Source: Arthrobacter ruber
GTDB taxonomy: Bacteria > Actinomycetota > Actinomycetes > Actinomycetales > Micrococcaceae
Direction: 5' to 3'
NCBI RefSeq assembly: GCF_002954225.1
Contig: NZ_PPTH01000017.1
Location: forward strand, 377,311-441,310
DNA: 64,000 nt
The translations under genes were made by a program, and so were the position numbers. The number at the start of each line of letters is the position of its first letter. The first letter of the stretch is position 1. Shown piece by piece: positions 44,582 to 53,316 of the stretch. The notes below the pieces were generated by a model. The model did no database searches, was not told where the DNA came from, and worked only from the letters and a program-made list of their open reading frames with translations.

Positions 44582-47242
44582 ATGACGCGAGGCCGGTTGA
44601 GGGTGTTCCTGGGAGCGGCCCCGGGCGTGGGGAAGACCTACGCGATGCTCGAGGAGGGCCGTCGGCTCCGCTCCGAGGGGCGCGACGTCGTCGTCGCGCT
44701 CGTCGAGACGCACGGCCGCACCGCCACCGAGGCCATGACCGAGGGCCTCGAGGTGCTGCCGAGGCGCAGCCAGGACCACCGGGGAGTCCGCCTCACGGAC
44801 CTCGATCTCGAGGCCGTCCTGACCCGGGGGCCCGGGGTGGCGCTGGTGGACGAACTGGCCCACACCAACGCGCCGGGCACCGGGCACGAGAAGCGGTGGC
44901 AGGACGTCGAGGCGCTGCTCGACGCCGGGATCGACGTCATGTCCACCGTCAACGTGCAGCACATCGAGTCCCTGAACGACGTCGTGGAACGCATCACCGG
45001 GGTGCCGCACCACGAGACCGTGCCTGACGAGGTGCTGCGCCGGGCAGATCAGGTGGAGGTGGTGGACCTCGCCCCCGAGGCGCTGCGCGTCCGACTCGCC
45101 GAGGGGTGCATCTACCCCTCGGGTCGTATCGACGCAGCGATGTCCAACTACTTCCGGGTGGGCAACCTCACCGCGCTGCGCGAGCTCACGCTCCTCTGGC
45201 TCGCCGACGAGGTCGACAGCGCCCTCCAGCGGTATCGCGCTGAACAGGGGATCGACGACAAGTGGGAGGCGCGCGAGCGTGTCGTCGTCGCGCTGACCGG
45301 CGGGCCCGAGGGCCGCACCCTGCTCCGCCGTGGTGCCCGGATCGCCTCGCGCTCCACGGGAGGGCAGCTGCTGGCCGTGCACGTCACCAACCAGGACGGC
45401 CTGCGCGACGCCGACCCCGCCGAGCTCGCGGCTCAGCGGTCCCTCCTGCAGAAGCTGGGCGGCACCTACCACGAGGTGGTGGGCGACCAGACGTCCAGGG
45501 CCCTCGTCGACTTCGCCAAGGGGGCCAACGCCAGCCAGCTCGTCATCGGTGTGAGCCGCCGCTCGCGGCTCGCCGCCCTCCTCACCGGCCCGGGCATCGG
45601 TGCCACCGTGATCCGCGAGTCCGGCGAGATCGACGTGCACATCGTCAACCACGCCTCGGCCGGTCGCAGGTTCGCGCTGCCGCACGCCGGCGGAGCACTG
45701 TCCTGGCGCCGACGCCTGCTCGGGGCCCTCGTAGCCCTGATCGGCGGGCCGCTGCTGACGCTGCTGCTCATGGCGCTGCGCTCCGAGGAGTCCATCACCG
45801 GGGACGTCCTCAGCTACCAGCTGCTCGTGATCGTGGCCGCGCTGATCGGCGGCATCTGGCCGGCGCTGTTCGCCGCCGTCCTGTCCGGGCTGACGCTCGA
45901 CTTCTTCTTCATCGACCCGATCCGCACCCTCACCATCGGCGAACCCGCTCACCTCACGGCGCTGGGCCTCTACATCGTCAACGCCGTGCTGGTCAGCTAC
46001 GTGGTGGACCAGGCCGCCCGGCGGACGCGCGCGGCGTCACGATCTGCGGCCGAATCCGAGCTGCTCGCGACCGTCGCGGGCGGGGTGCTCCGCGGCCAGG
46101 ACACGCTGCAGGCGCTCGTGGCGCGCACGCGGGAGGCCTTTGGGCTGGACGCCGCGCGGCTGCGCGCCCCCGACGGCTCACTGCTGTGCGAAGACGTACC
46201 CGCGGTGTCACGGGCCGGGCGCCGGGGCCCGACACCGGTCCTGTCCGGGATGTCTCCGCCGGGGCCGGGCGTGCCGTCGGCGACGTCCGGAGGGGACGGC
46301 AATGACGGGGATAGCAGCGACGGGGACGGCAGGAACGGGGACGGCGCCGGACCGGTTCCGGTCAGCATCCCCGTGGGGGAGCGGGCGGTGCTCCAGCTCG
46401 AGGGCCGCACCCTCGAGGCCGCCGATCGCCGCCTGCTCGCGGTGATCACGGCCCAGATCGACGCCGCCCTCGAGTACCGCGACCTCGCGCGCACAGCGAG
46501 CGAGGTGGGACCGCTCGCCGAGGCGGACCGCGTCCGCACGGCGCTGCTCGCGGCCGTCGGGCACGACCTCCGCCGGCCGCTCACCGCCGCGACGACCGCC
46601 GTCACGAGCCTGAGGTCCGCAGAGATCACGTTCTCAGCGGAGGAGCAGGCAGCCCTGCTGGAGACCGCCGAGCAGAGCCTCGGCACCCTCTCGACCCTCG
46701 TCACCGACCTGCTCGATGCAAGCCGCATCCAGGCCGGGGTGCTGGGTGTCGTGCTGGAACCACTGCGGCCGGAGGACATCATCCTGCCCGCGCTGGAGGA
46801 GCTGGACCTGGGCCCGGGTGACGTCGAACTGGAACTGCCCGCCGAATCGCCGCTGCTCCTGGCCGACGCCGTGCTGCTGCAGCGCGTCCTCGTGAACCTG
46901 CTGTCCAACGCGGCCCGCCATGCGGGCGGTGCGGAGCCGCCGGTGCTGTCCGTGAGCGATTTCGGCGGGCGGGCGGAGCTTCGCATCATCGACCGCGGTC
47001 CGGGCATCCCCGACGACCGGAAGGGCCAGGTGCTCCTGCCCTTCCAGCGGCTCGGGGACACGGACAACGACGCCGGACTCGGCCTCGGGATGGCACTGGC
47101 CAGCGGGTTCGTGGAGGGCATGGGCGGGAGCCTGACCCTCGAGGACACACCGGGCGGCGGGCTCACGTCGGTGGTGTCCCTGCCGCATGCGCCGCGGTCC
47201 GGGACCGCGCTGCTCAGCGGGGACAGCGTGGGTGCCGCATGA
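44582..47242 (+). CDS. kdpD: KdpD sensor histidine kinase
   Basis: 886 residues. N-terminal KdpD domain with Walker A GAAPGVGKTYAMLEEG and Walker B VALVDELAHTN; a Usp domain (ERVVVALTGGPEGRTLLRRG to IGVSRRSRLAALL); four membrane helices (about residues 380-485); a GAF-like domain; and the kinase core with His661 (GHDLRRPLTAATTA), LLSNAARH and DRGPGIPDD. It senses K+ limitation. Inside the GAF-like part is a Gly/Asp-rich insert (about residues 565-595, GGDGNDGDSSDGDGRNGDG) that looks like slippage-derived low-complexity sequence. Starts three bases after kdpC and overlaps kdpE. Confidence 0.94.
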   Translation: MTRGRLRVFLGAAPGVGKTYAMLEEGRRLRSEGRDVVVALVETHGRTATEAMTEGLEVLPRRSQDHRGVRLTDLDLEAVLTRGPGVALVDELAHTNAPGTGHEKRWQDVEALLDAGIDVMSTVNVQHIESLNDVVERITGVPHHETVPDEVLRRADQVEVVDLAPEALRVRLAEGCIYPSGRIDAAMSNYFRVGNLTALRELTLLWLADEVDSALQRYRAEQGIDDKWEARERVVVALTGGPEGRTLLRRGARIASRSTGGQLLAVHVTNQDGLRDADPAELAAQRSLLQKLGGTYHEVVGDQTSRALVDFAKGANASQLVIGVSRRSRLAALLTGPGIGATVIRESGEIDVHIVNHASAGRRFALPHAGGALSWRRRLLGALVALIGGPLLTLLLMALRSEESITGDVLSYQLLVIVAALIGGIWPALFAAVLSGLTLDFFFIDPIRTLTIGEPAHLTALGLYIVNAVLVSYVVDQAARRTRAASRSAAESELLATVAGGVLRGQDTLQALVARTREAFGLDAARLRAPDGSLLCEDVPAVSRAGRRGPTPVLSGMSPPGPGVPSATSGGDGNDGDSSDGDGRNGDGAGPVPVSIPVGERAVLQLEGRTLEAADRRLLAVITAQIDAALEYRDLARTASEVGPLAEADRVRTALLAAVGHDLRRPLTAATTAVTSLRSAEITFSAEEQAALLETAEQSLGTLSTLVTDLLDASRIQAGVLGVVLEPLRPEDIILPALEELDLGPGDVELELPAESPLLLADAVLLQRVLVNLLSNAARHAGGAEPPVLSVSDFGGRAELRIIDRGPGIPDDRKGQVLLPFQRLGDTDNDAGLGLGMALASGFVEGMGGSLTLEDTPGGGLTSVVSLPHAPRSGTALLSGDSVGAA

Positions 47243-47919
47243 AGGTCCTCATCGCCGACGACGATCCGCAGATCCTGCGCGCGCTCAGCATCACGTTCAC
47301 GGCGTCCGACTACGACGTGGTCACGGCGGGCGACGGCGGGGCCGCCCTCCGCCGGGCCGCGGAGCACCATCCGGACATCGTGGTGCTGGATCTCGGTATG
47401 CCCCACCTCGGCGGCATCGACGTCATCCACGGGCTGCGCGGCTGGAGTACGGTTCCGATCCTCGTGATCTCGGGGCGGATGGACTCGATCGACAAGGTCC
47501 AGGCTCTCGATGCCGGCGCTGACGACTACGTCACGAAGCCGTTCCTCACCGACGAGCTGCTCGCCCGCGTGCGAGCCCTCACCCGGCGCCGGCTCCCGGT
47601 CCGTGAGGAGGCCGGGGCGGCCTTCGGGGACGTGCGGGTGGATCTCGTGGCGAGGTCCGTGGTCCGGACGACCGACGGCGCGGACATCCACCTGACCCGG
47701 ACCGAATGGCGGCTGCTCGAGACACTCATGCTCAATCCCGGGCGGCTCGTACCGCAGGAGATCCTGCTGACGGAGGTGTGGGGGCCGCAGCACGTCAACG
47801 ACTCCGGCTACCTCCGCCTGTACATCCGGCAGCTGCGCAAGAAGCTCGAGCGGGACCCCGGCTCGCCCCGGCACCTGCTGACCGAGGCGGGGATGGGCTA
47901 CCGGTTCGTACCAGGATGA
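47239..47919 (+). CDS. kdpE: KdpE response regulator
   Basis: 226 residues, OmpR family. Receiver domain with phosphorylation site Asp51 (VVLDLGMPHLGG), switch residues in VISGRMDSIDKV and lysine in DDYVTKPF; C-terminal winged helix (HLTRTEWRLLETLMLNPGRL, YLRLYIRQLRKKLERD). Activates kdp transcription when phosphorylated by KdpD. ATG overlaps kdpD by four bases. Confidence 0.95.
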   Translation: MKVLIADDDPQILRALSITFTASDYDVVTAGDGGAALRRAAEHHPDIVVLDLGMPHLGGIDVIHGLRGWSTVPILVISGRMDSIDKVQALDAGADDYVTKPFLTDELLARVRALTRRRLPVREEAGAAFGDVRVDLVARSVVRTTDGADIHLTRTEWRLLETLMLNPGRLVPQEILLTEVWGPQHVNDSGYLRLYIRQLRKKLERDPGSPRHLLTEAGMGYRFVPG

Positions 47920-47934
47920 CGGGTGCGCCGCCGT

Positions 47935-47980
47935 CCCCGGGAGCCGAGGCCCCCGCGTCCGGGGACCTCGGCTCCGGGGG
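47935..47980. terminator. Hairpin between convergent kdpE and purL
   Basis: GGAGCCGAGG (47940-47949) pairs with CCTCGGCTCC (47966-47975). Inner CCCC/GGGG and outer C/G runs extend the stem to about 18 pairs with one mismatch. No T-run. It lies between the two stop codons and probably ends both transcripts. Confidence 0.7.
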
Positions 47981-48018
47981 CAGGACACCCGCCGCGGCGG
48001 TGCCGGCAGGCCCGGCCT

Positions 48019-50322
48019 CTAGCTGAAGTGCTTCGGCAGCGTCCCCTCGTGGGCCTCGCGCAGGACGTCCAGCGGCAGGGTGAAGTAGCCCTGCACGTCG
48101 AGCGCCCGGTTCTCGGTGTCCACCACGCCGATGCGCATGGTGGGGAAGTTCCGCGCCGTGCACATGTCGTTGAAGCGCACCTCCTCCGAGCGGGGGACGC
48201 TCACGACGGCGCGTGCCTGGCTCTCGCTGAACAGGGCGGTGAAGGCGTCGATGCCGTCCCGCTCGCACAGCTCGTCGAGGCCGATCCGCGCGCCGACGTC
48301 GAAGCGCAGCGCCATCTCGCTCAGGCCGGCGGCGAGCCCGCCCTCGGAGAGGTCGTGCGCCGCGTCGATCATGCCGTCGCGTGAGCAGTTGACGAGGATC
48401 GCCGCGAGCGTCTTCTCGGCGGTGAGGTCCAGGGCCGGAGGCCGTCCGCCGAGGTGACCGCGCAGATTGGCCCACTCGGAGCCGTCCAGTTCGTCCGCCG
48501 TCGTGCCCAGCAGGTAGACGGCCTGGCCGTCCTCCCGCCAGCCCGAGGGCGTGCGGCGGGCGACGTCGTCGAACACGCCCAGGACACCGACCACCGGGGT
48601 GGGGTGGATGGCCACGCCGCCGGTCTGGTTGTACAGCGAGACGTTGCCGCCGGTCACGGGCACGCCGAGCTCCTGGCAGGCGTCCGCGAGGCCCCGGACG
48701 GTCTCGGCGAACTGCCACATGACCTCGGGGTCCTCGGGGGAGCCGAAGTTCAGGCAGTCGGTGACGGCGAGGGGCGCGGCGCCCGACGTCGCCACGTTGC
48801 GGTAGGCCTCGGCGAGGGCCAGGCGTGCGCCCTCGTACGGGTCGAGGTAGGAGTACCGGCCGTTGGCGTCCGTGGAGATCGCGACGCCGAGGCCGGTCTC
48901 CTCGTCCACGCGGACCACTCCGGCGTCGTCGGGCATGGCGAGGGCCGTGTTGCCCTGGACGTAGCGGTCGTACTGGTCGGTCACCCAGTCCTTCGCGCAC
49001 ATGTTGGGCGAGGCCATCAGTTCCAGGACGGCCTCGCGCAGGTCCGCCGGCCGCTCGACGCCCGCCGAGGAGGTGGTGAAGGCATCCGCCTGGACGCCGT
49101 CCAGCCAGGTAGGGCGGTGGTAGGGGCGCTCGTAGACGGGGCCCTCGTGCGCCACGGTGCGGGGATCGACGTCGACGATCTTCTCGCCGGCCCATTCGAT
49201 GATGAGGCGCCCGGTGTCGGTGACCTCGCCGAGCCACGAGTACTCCACGGCCCACTTGTCCATGATCGCCTCGAATGCCGCGACGTTCTCGGGTGTCACC
49301 ACGGCCATCATGCGTTCCTGCGACTCGGACATGAGGATCTCACCCGGGGTGAGGGACGGGTCGCGCAGCAGCACGTTGGTGAGTTCCACATGCATGCCGC
49401 CGTCGCCGTTGGAGGCCAGCTCCGACGTGGCGCAGGAGATGCCCGCGGCGCCGAGGTCCTGGATGCCCTCCACCACGGAGGCCTTGAACAGCTCGAGGCA
49501 GCACTCGATGAGCACCTTCTCGGCGAAGGGGTCGCCCACCTGCACGGCCGGGCGCTTGGAGGGCTTCGTGGAGTCGAAGGACTCCGAGGCGAGCACCGAG
49601 GCGCCGCCGATGCCGTCGCCGCCGGTGCGGGCACCGAAGAGGACCACCCTGTTGCCCGCGCCGGAGGCGTTGGCGAGGCGGATGTCCTCGTGCCGCAGCA
49701 CGCCGACAGCGAGGGCGTTGACCAGCGGGTTGCCCTGGTACACGGAGTCGAACACCACTTCGCCGCCGATGTTCGGCAGGCCGAGGGAGTTGCCGTAGCC
49801 GCCGATGCCCGCGACGATCCCGTGCACCAGGCGCGCGGTGTCGGGGTGGTCGATCGCCCCGAAGCGCAGCGGATCCATGACGGCCACGGGGCGGGCGCCC
49901 ATCGAGATGATGTCACGGACGATCCCGCCGACGCCGGTGGCCGCGCCCTGGTAGGGCTCCACGAAGGAGGGGTGGTTGTGGCTCTCCACCTTAAAAGTCA
50001 CGGCCCAGCCGTCACCGATGTCCACCACGCCGGCGTTCTCGCCGATGCCGACGAGCAGGTGCTCCTTCATGGCGTCGGTGACTTTCTCGCCGAACTGGCG
50101 CAGGTGCACCTTGGAGGACTTGTAGGAGCAGTGCTCACTCCACATCACCGAGTACATGGCGAGTTCGGCGCCGGTGGGCCGGCGGCCGAGGATCTCCTCG
50201 ACACGCCGGTACTCGTTCTCCTTGAGGCCGAGCTCGGCCCAGGGGAGCGCCTGATCCGGGGTGGCCTCGGCGTGGGCGACGGTGTCGATGTTGAACTTCC
50301 GGGACGTCGTCTCTGCAGTCAC
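48019..50322 (-). CDS. purL: Phosphoribosylformylglycinamidine synthase, large subunit
   Basis: 767 residues, the small form of PurL that works with separate PurQ and PurS subunits. It makes FGAM from FGAR, ATP and glutamine-derived ammonia. N-terminal [38 protein letters not shown] and [16 protein letters not shown] are family marks; the C-terminal half repeats the PurM-like fold ([20 protein letters not shown]). GTG start directly abuts the purQ stop. Last gene of purS-purQ-purL. Codons for [13 protein letters not shown] near its end form the right copy of the kdp-bracketing repeat. Confidence 0.95.
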   Translation of the reverse strand: MTAETTSRKFNIDTVAHAEATPDQALPWAELGLKENEYRRVEEILGRRPTGAELAMYSVMWSEHCSYKSSKVHLRQFGEKVTDAMKEHLLVGIGENAGVVDIGDGWAVTFKVESHNHPSFVEPYQGAATGVGGIVRDIISMGARPVAVMDPLRFGAIDHPDTARLVHGIVAGIGGYGNSLGLPNIGGEVVFDSVYQGNPLVNALAVGVLRHEDIRLANASGAGNRVVLFGARTGGDGIGGASVLASESFDSTKPSKRPAVQVGDPFAEKVLIECCLELFKASVVEGIQDLGAAGISCATSELASNGDGGMHVELTNVLLRDPSLTPGEILMSESQERMMAVVTPENVAAFEAIMDKWAVEYSWLGEVTDTGRLIIEWAGEKIVDVDPRTVAHEGPVYERPYHRPTWLDGVQADAFTTSSAGVERPADLREAVLELMASPNMCAKDWVTDQYDRYVQGNTALAMPDDAGVVRVDEETGLGVAISTDANGRYSYLDPYEGARLALAEAYRNVATSGAAPLAVTDCLNFGSPEDPEVMWQFAETVRGLADACQELGVPVTGGNVSLYNQTGGVAIHPTPVVGVLGVFDDVARRTPSGWREDGQAVYLLGTTADELDGSEWANLRGHLGGRPPALDLTAEKTLAAILVNCSRDGMIDAAHDLSEGGLAAGLSEMALRFDVGARIGLDELCERDGIDAFTALFSESQARAVVSVPRSEEVRFNDMCTARNFPTMRIGVVDTENRALDVQGYFTLPLDVLREAHEGTLPKHFS
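48086..48130. repeat. Right copy of the 45-base direct repeat, inside purL
   Basis: Matches 39657-39701 at 43 of 45 bases in the same orientation. This is the functional, coding copy, 67 to 111 bases from the last base of purL. Confidence 0.92.
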
Positions 50323-51120
50323 TTAGCCCACCAGTTTCTTGAGTACCGAGGTGAAGATGCCGAGTCCGTCGGTGCCGCCGCGGAGGTCCACGGCGCCGCG
50401 CGCGGAGGAGTCGGGGCCGAAGCCCGCCTCGACGGCGTGTTCGGGGTGCGGCATGAGCCCGACGACGTTGCCCGCCGCGTTGGAGATGCCGGCGATGTCG
50501 CGGCGCGATCCGTTGGGGTTGCCGCCGACGTAGCGGAAGACCACGCGGCCCTCGCCCTCGAGCTCGTCGAGGGTCCGGTTGTCGGCCACGAACTGCCCGT
50601 CCTGGTTCTTGAGCGGGATGACGAGTTCCTCGCCCTCCGCGTACTCCGAGGTCCAGAAGGTCCCGGCGTTCTCCACGCGCAGGCGCTGGTCGCGGCAGAG
50701 GAAGTGCAGGGACTCGTTCTTGATCATGGACCCGGGCAGCAGGTGCGCCTCGGTCAGGACCTGGAAGCCGTTGCAGATGCCGAGCACGGGGAGCGCGTCG
50801 GCGCCACCCGAGGCGGCCGCCGTGATCTGCTCCATGAGCGGGGCGAAGCGGGAGATGGCGCCGGCGCGCAGGTAGTCGCCGTAGGAGAAGCCGCCGGGGA
50901 TGATCACGGCGTCCACGCCCTGCAGGTCGTGGTCACCGTGCCAGAGCTGGACGGCGCTGCCCCCGGCGAGCCGCACGGCGCGGGCGGCGTCGCGGTCGTC
51001 CAGGGTGCCGGGAAAGGTCACGACACCCACGCTTACGCCGTCGAGCGGACTGGCCGCGTCGGCCGGTGCGAGGGGCTGCGGGCCGCCGATGAGGGGGGTC
51101 TCGACAGGGGAGGAGGTCAC
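50323..51120 (-). CDS. purQ: Phosphoribosylformylglycinamidine synthase, glutaminase subunit
   Basis: 265 residues, class I glutamine amidotransferase. Nucleophile cysteine in [19 protein letters not shown], and the His/Glu pair in [15 protein letters not shown]. About 30 extra residues (Pro/Ala-rich) precede [14 protein letters not shown], where the family usually begins, so an internal start is possible. ATG 51120 overlaps the purS stop (ATGA) and is favoured for that reason. Supplies ammonia to PurL. Confidence 0.94.
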   Translation of the reverse strand: MTSSPVETPLIGGPQPLAPADAASPLDGVSVGVVTFPGTLDDRDAARAVRLAGGSAVQLWHGDHDLQGVDAVIIPGGFSYGDYLRAGAISRFAPLMEQITAAASGGADALPVLGICNGFQVLTEAHLLPGSMIKNESLHFLCRDQRLRVENAGTFWTSEYAEGEELVIPLKNQDGQFVADNRTLDELEGEGRVVFRYVGGNPNGSRRDIAGISNAAGNVVGLMPHPEHAVEAGFGPDSSARGAVDLRGGTDGLGIFTSVLKKLVG

Positions 51121-51377
51121 TGGGCGTCCTCCTCGAGAACCTCCACGCGCGTGACATCCTCGATGACGGGGTTGGACAGCAGCGTGGTGGCGGCATGGCG
51201 GGCCTGCTCGAGGACCTCGTCCGTGACGTCACCGTCCACGGTCAGCTCGAACCGCTTGCCCTGGCGGACAGCGGTGAAACCGGTGAGGCCGATCCGGGGG
51301 AGTGCGCCTGCGATCGCCTTACCCTGCGGGTCGAGGATCTCGGGCTTGGGCATGACGTCGACAACGATCCGGGGCAT
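51117..51377 (-). CDS. purS: PurS subunit of FGAM synthase
   Basis: 86 residues, the usual PurS size. [36 protein letters not shown] and the C-terminal [13 protein letters not shown] match the family; PurS docks PurQ on PurL. ATG 51377 has AGGAG ten bases upstream; the frame is open further upstream without support. First gene of the operon. Confidence 0.92.
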   Translation of the reverse strand: MPRIVVDVMPKPEILDPQGKAIAGALPRIGLTGFTAVRQGKRFELTVDGDVTDEVLEQARHAATTLLSNPVIEDVTRVEVLEEDAQ

Positions 51378-51536
51378 CCGGCAACTCCTGTGGGTGAGCA
51401 GTGGGTATGCAGCCGCCCGGGAGTGCCGTCTCACGCCGCATCAGGGTCGATACCGGCGCTCCGCGAGCTTGCGGGTCCAGTCTACCGGGGTTTCGCCGCG
51501 CACCCGTCCCGTACCTGCGCCGCCCGCGCGGGCCCC
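51378..51536. other. Gap between purS and the lipoprotein gene
   Basis: 159 bases holding the purS ribosome binding site (AGGAG) and, further upstream, the promoter region of the pur operon. I see no purine riboswitch and no clear -10 box. Confidence 0.5.
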
Positions 51537-52124
51537 CTACTGCCCTCCGGGCGTCCCCAGGAGGTCCCGGACCTTGTCCCAGCGCGAGATCTCGCAGCCG
51601 TCCGTGAGGGAGAAGGAGGCCAGCACGGACGTGCCGTCGAGGTCGCCGGTGATGCTCGCGGTCTGCGGCCCGCCGTACTGCTGCGTGCAGATCACGTCCT
51701 TGTTCGGCCGAGCCGTGAAGAACTTCGTGCCGAGCCGGCCGAGCGCGGCGCACGCGGCCTCGGCCCCGGGGAGGGTGGAGGCGGGTCCGGGCGCGCCGTC
51801 GACGCACTCGAGGACGTACTGAACGGGTTCGGCCGCGGCGTCCTGGCTGACCGAGATGGTCAGGAGGGCGTTGGTGGCGCCGGCAGGAGGAGCAGCCGAC
51901 GTCGGGGTAGGCGGGGTGGACGCCGTGGGGGATGCCGTCGGGGAGTCGCTCGCGGACGGTCGGGGGGTGGCGAACTGCACGGCGGTCTCCTGATCGGTCG
52001 GTTCGGCCGCCGGCCCACCCGGGGTGCAGGCGGCGAGGGTGAGGCACAGGGCGGCGAGGGGCAGGGCGCGGCGCAGGACGGCGCGGCGCGGTCGGCGTCC
52101 CGGCATCGGGTCGGTACTGGTCAC
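51537..52124 (-). CDS. Lipoprotein with subtilisin-inhibitor-like (SSI) domain
   Basis: 195 residues from GTG 52124, or from ATG 52106. Basic n-region, hydrophobic stretch and lipobox LAAC predict a surface lipoprotein. A Ser/Thr/Pro linker (about residues 40-85) leads to a domain with four cysteines in SSI order: YVLECVDG, AACAALGRLG, VICTQQYGGP and TDGCEISRWDKV. SSI proteins inhibit subtilisin-like serine proteases. The reactive loop here would be CTQQYGG, with Gln instead of the usual Met/Lys/Arg at the P1 position, and one residue longer. A secreted subtilase gene lies 1.2 kb away. Confidence 0.72.
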   Translation of the reverse strand: MTSTDPMPGRRPRRAVLRRALPLAALCLTLAACTPGGPAAEPTDQETAVQFATPRPSASDSPTASPTASTPPTPTSAAPPAGATNALLTISVSQDAAAEPVQYVLECVDGAPGPASTLPGAEAACAALGRLGTKFFTARPNKDVICTQQYGGPQTASITGDLDGTSVLASFSLTDGCEISRWDKVRDLLGTPGGQ

Positions 52125-52217
52125 GGTGTCCCTTCGAGTGGTTTCCCAGCGTAACGGCTGGTGGGGGCACAGCGAAGCACCGCGGCGCCCGGTCGCGTGC
52201 CGGTGCCGCCGTCGTCG

Positions 52218-53099
52218 TCAGTCCGCGGCGAGAGCCCGCTCGAGGTCCTCGAGGAGCCGCACCCGGAGGGCCTGCGACTCCTCGGCGAAGCCGCGTTGCA
52301 GGCGGACGTACTCCGCCTTGCCCTCGGCCGTCTCGATGGCGATCGGCGTGTAGCCCCAGGCTGCGAGATCGTACGGGGAGGCCCGCATGTCCATGACGCG
52401 GATGCGCCAGGACAGCTCGAAGCAGTCCATGACGAGCTCACTCGGGAGCAGGGGCGTGAGCTTGTAGGCCCACTTGTACAGGTCCATGTTCGCGTGGAGG
52501 CACCCGGGCTGTTCGAGGTCCCGCTGCGTCGCGCGGGTGGGCGCGTGTTCGTTGAGGGGCACGGCTTCCGGGGTGTAGAAACGGAAGGCGTCGAAGTGCG
52601 TGCAGCGGATGCGGGAGGAGTCGACGACGTCGTCCGTCCCGTCCGCGCCCAGGCGCAGGTCGAGGTACTCGTGGCGCACGCCGTTGACCGCCGAGCGGTA
52701 GGCCATGGCCCACTCATGGAGCCCGAAGCAGCCGAACTGCGCCGGGCGGGCCGCGGTGCGGCCGAGGATCAGGCGTGCGAAGTCGATGGCGTCACGCCGT
52801 TCCTCGACGAACCGGCCGACGTCCACGCGCACGCCGTCACCGGCGGCGTAGTACTTCCAGCCGGCGCGCTCCGCGGCGGCGGGGCCGGTCAGCACGACTG
52901 CCGCCCCGGGGTGCCAGCGCAGGAGCTGCCCCGGCTTCTGGTTGTAGTAGGTGAAGAGGAAGTCCTCCACCGGGTGCTTGGCCCCCCGTGACCGCCGCTC
53001 CAGGTACGGCTCGCTGAAGCGGGTCACGCGGTCCCGGTGCCGCCGTTCGCGGTCCTGCCAGTCGGCCTCGGGGAGACGGGTGGGGACAACGGCGGGCAT
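52218..53099 (-). CDS. Conserved actinobacterial protein, often labelled 3-methyladenine DNA glycosylase
   Basis: 293 residues, no signal peptide or membrane helix. Conserved-looking stretches are TRLPEADWQDRERRHRDRV, HPVEDFLFTYYNQKPGQLLR, FGCFGLHEWAMAYR, RCTHFDAFRFYTPEA, LEQPGCLHANMDLYKWAYKL and LVMDCFELSWRIRVMDMRAS. I recognise it as a protein common in actinobacteria that databases tend to call a 3-methyladenine DNA glycosylase, but I see no HhH-GPD or AlkA motif to support that. The many His, Cys and Asp residues would suit a metal enzyme. Function open. Confidence 0.65.
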   Translation of the reverse strand: MPAVVPTRLPEADWQDRERRHRDRVTRFSEPYLERRSRGAKHPVEDFLFTYYNQKPGQLLRWHPGAAVVLTGPAAAERAGWKYYAAGDGVRVDVGRFVEERRDAIDFARLILGRTAARPAQFGCFGLHEWAMAYRSAVNGVRHEYLDLRLGADGTDDVVDSSRIRCTHFDAFRFYTPEAVPLNEHAPTRATQRDLEQPGCLHANMDLYKWAYKLTPLLPSELVMDCFELSWRIRVMDMRASPYDLAAWGYTPIAIETAEGKAEYVRLQRGFAEESQALRVRLLEDLERALAAD

Positions 53100-53217
53100 T
53101 GTTCCATTATCACCTCGACCCCCAGAGGTAAATCCCCTGTGAAAAGAGAGGGAATTCGGGCCGTGGCGCGCTGGTCACCATGAGTTGCCTCAGGTAAGTT
53201 GTGACTGCTGTGGCGCT

Positions 53218-53233
53218 TGTGATCGTCATCACA
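53218..53233. promoter_or_regulatory. Crp/GlxR-type site upstream of the subtilase
   Basis: TGTGATCGTCATCACA is a perfect TGTGA-N6-TCACA palindrome, with a sixth matching base in each arm. This is the classical cAMP-receptor (Crp/GlxR) operator form. It is 83 bases before the subtilase ATG. No convincing -10/-35 is seen next to it, so activation or repression cannot be told. Confidence 0.72.
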
Positions 53234-53316
53234 GGGTGGGGGTCCTCTCCAGGAGTCACGGCGCAGGGGGAACGGTTCCGGCCGGCCCGCACTTCCACGA
53301 GAGGCACTACCTTCCA

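Noticed and set aside
46300..46360. Frameshift or assembly error in the Gly/Asp-rich part of kdpD
   Set aside because: The frame stays open, the kinase domain downstream is intact and the length is normal; it reads as a low-complexity insert.
48454..51822. A 1,122-codon open frame on the plus strand across purL, purQ and purS
   Set aside because: It is the antisense shadow of conserved genes; high GC removes stop codons on the opposite strand. The translation is Gly/Arg/Val/His-rich with no family features.
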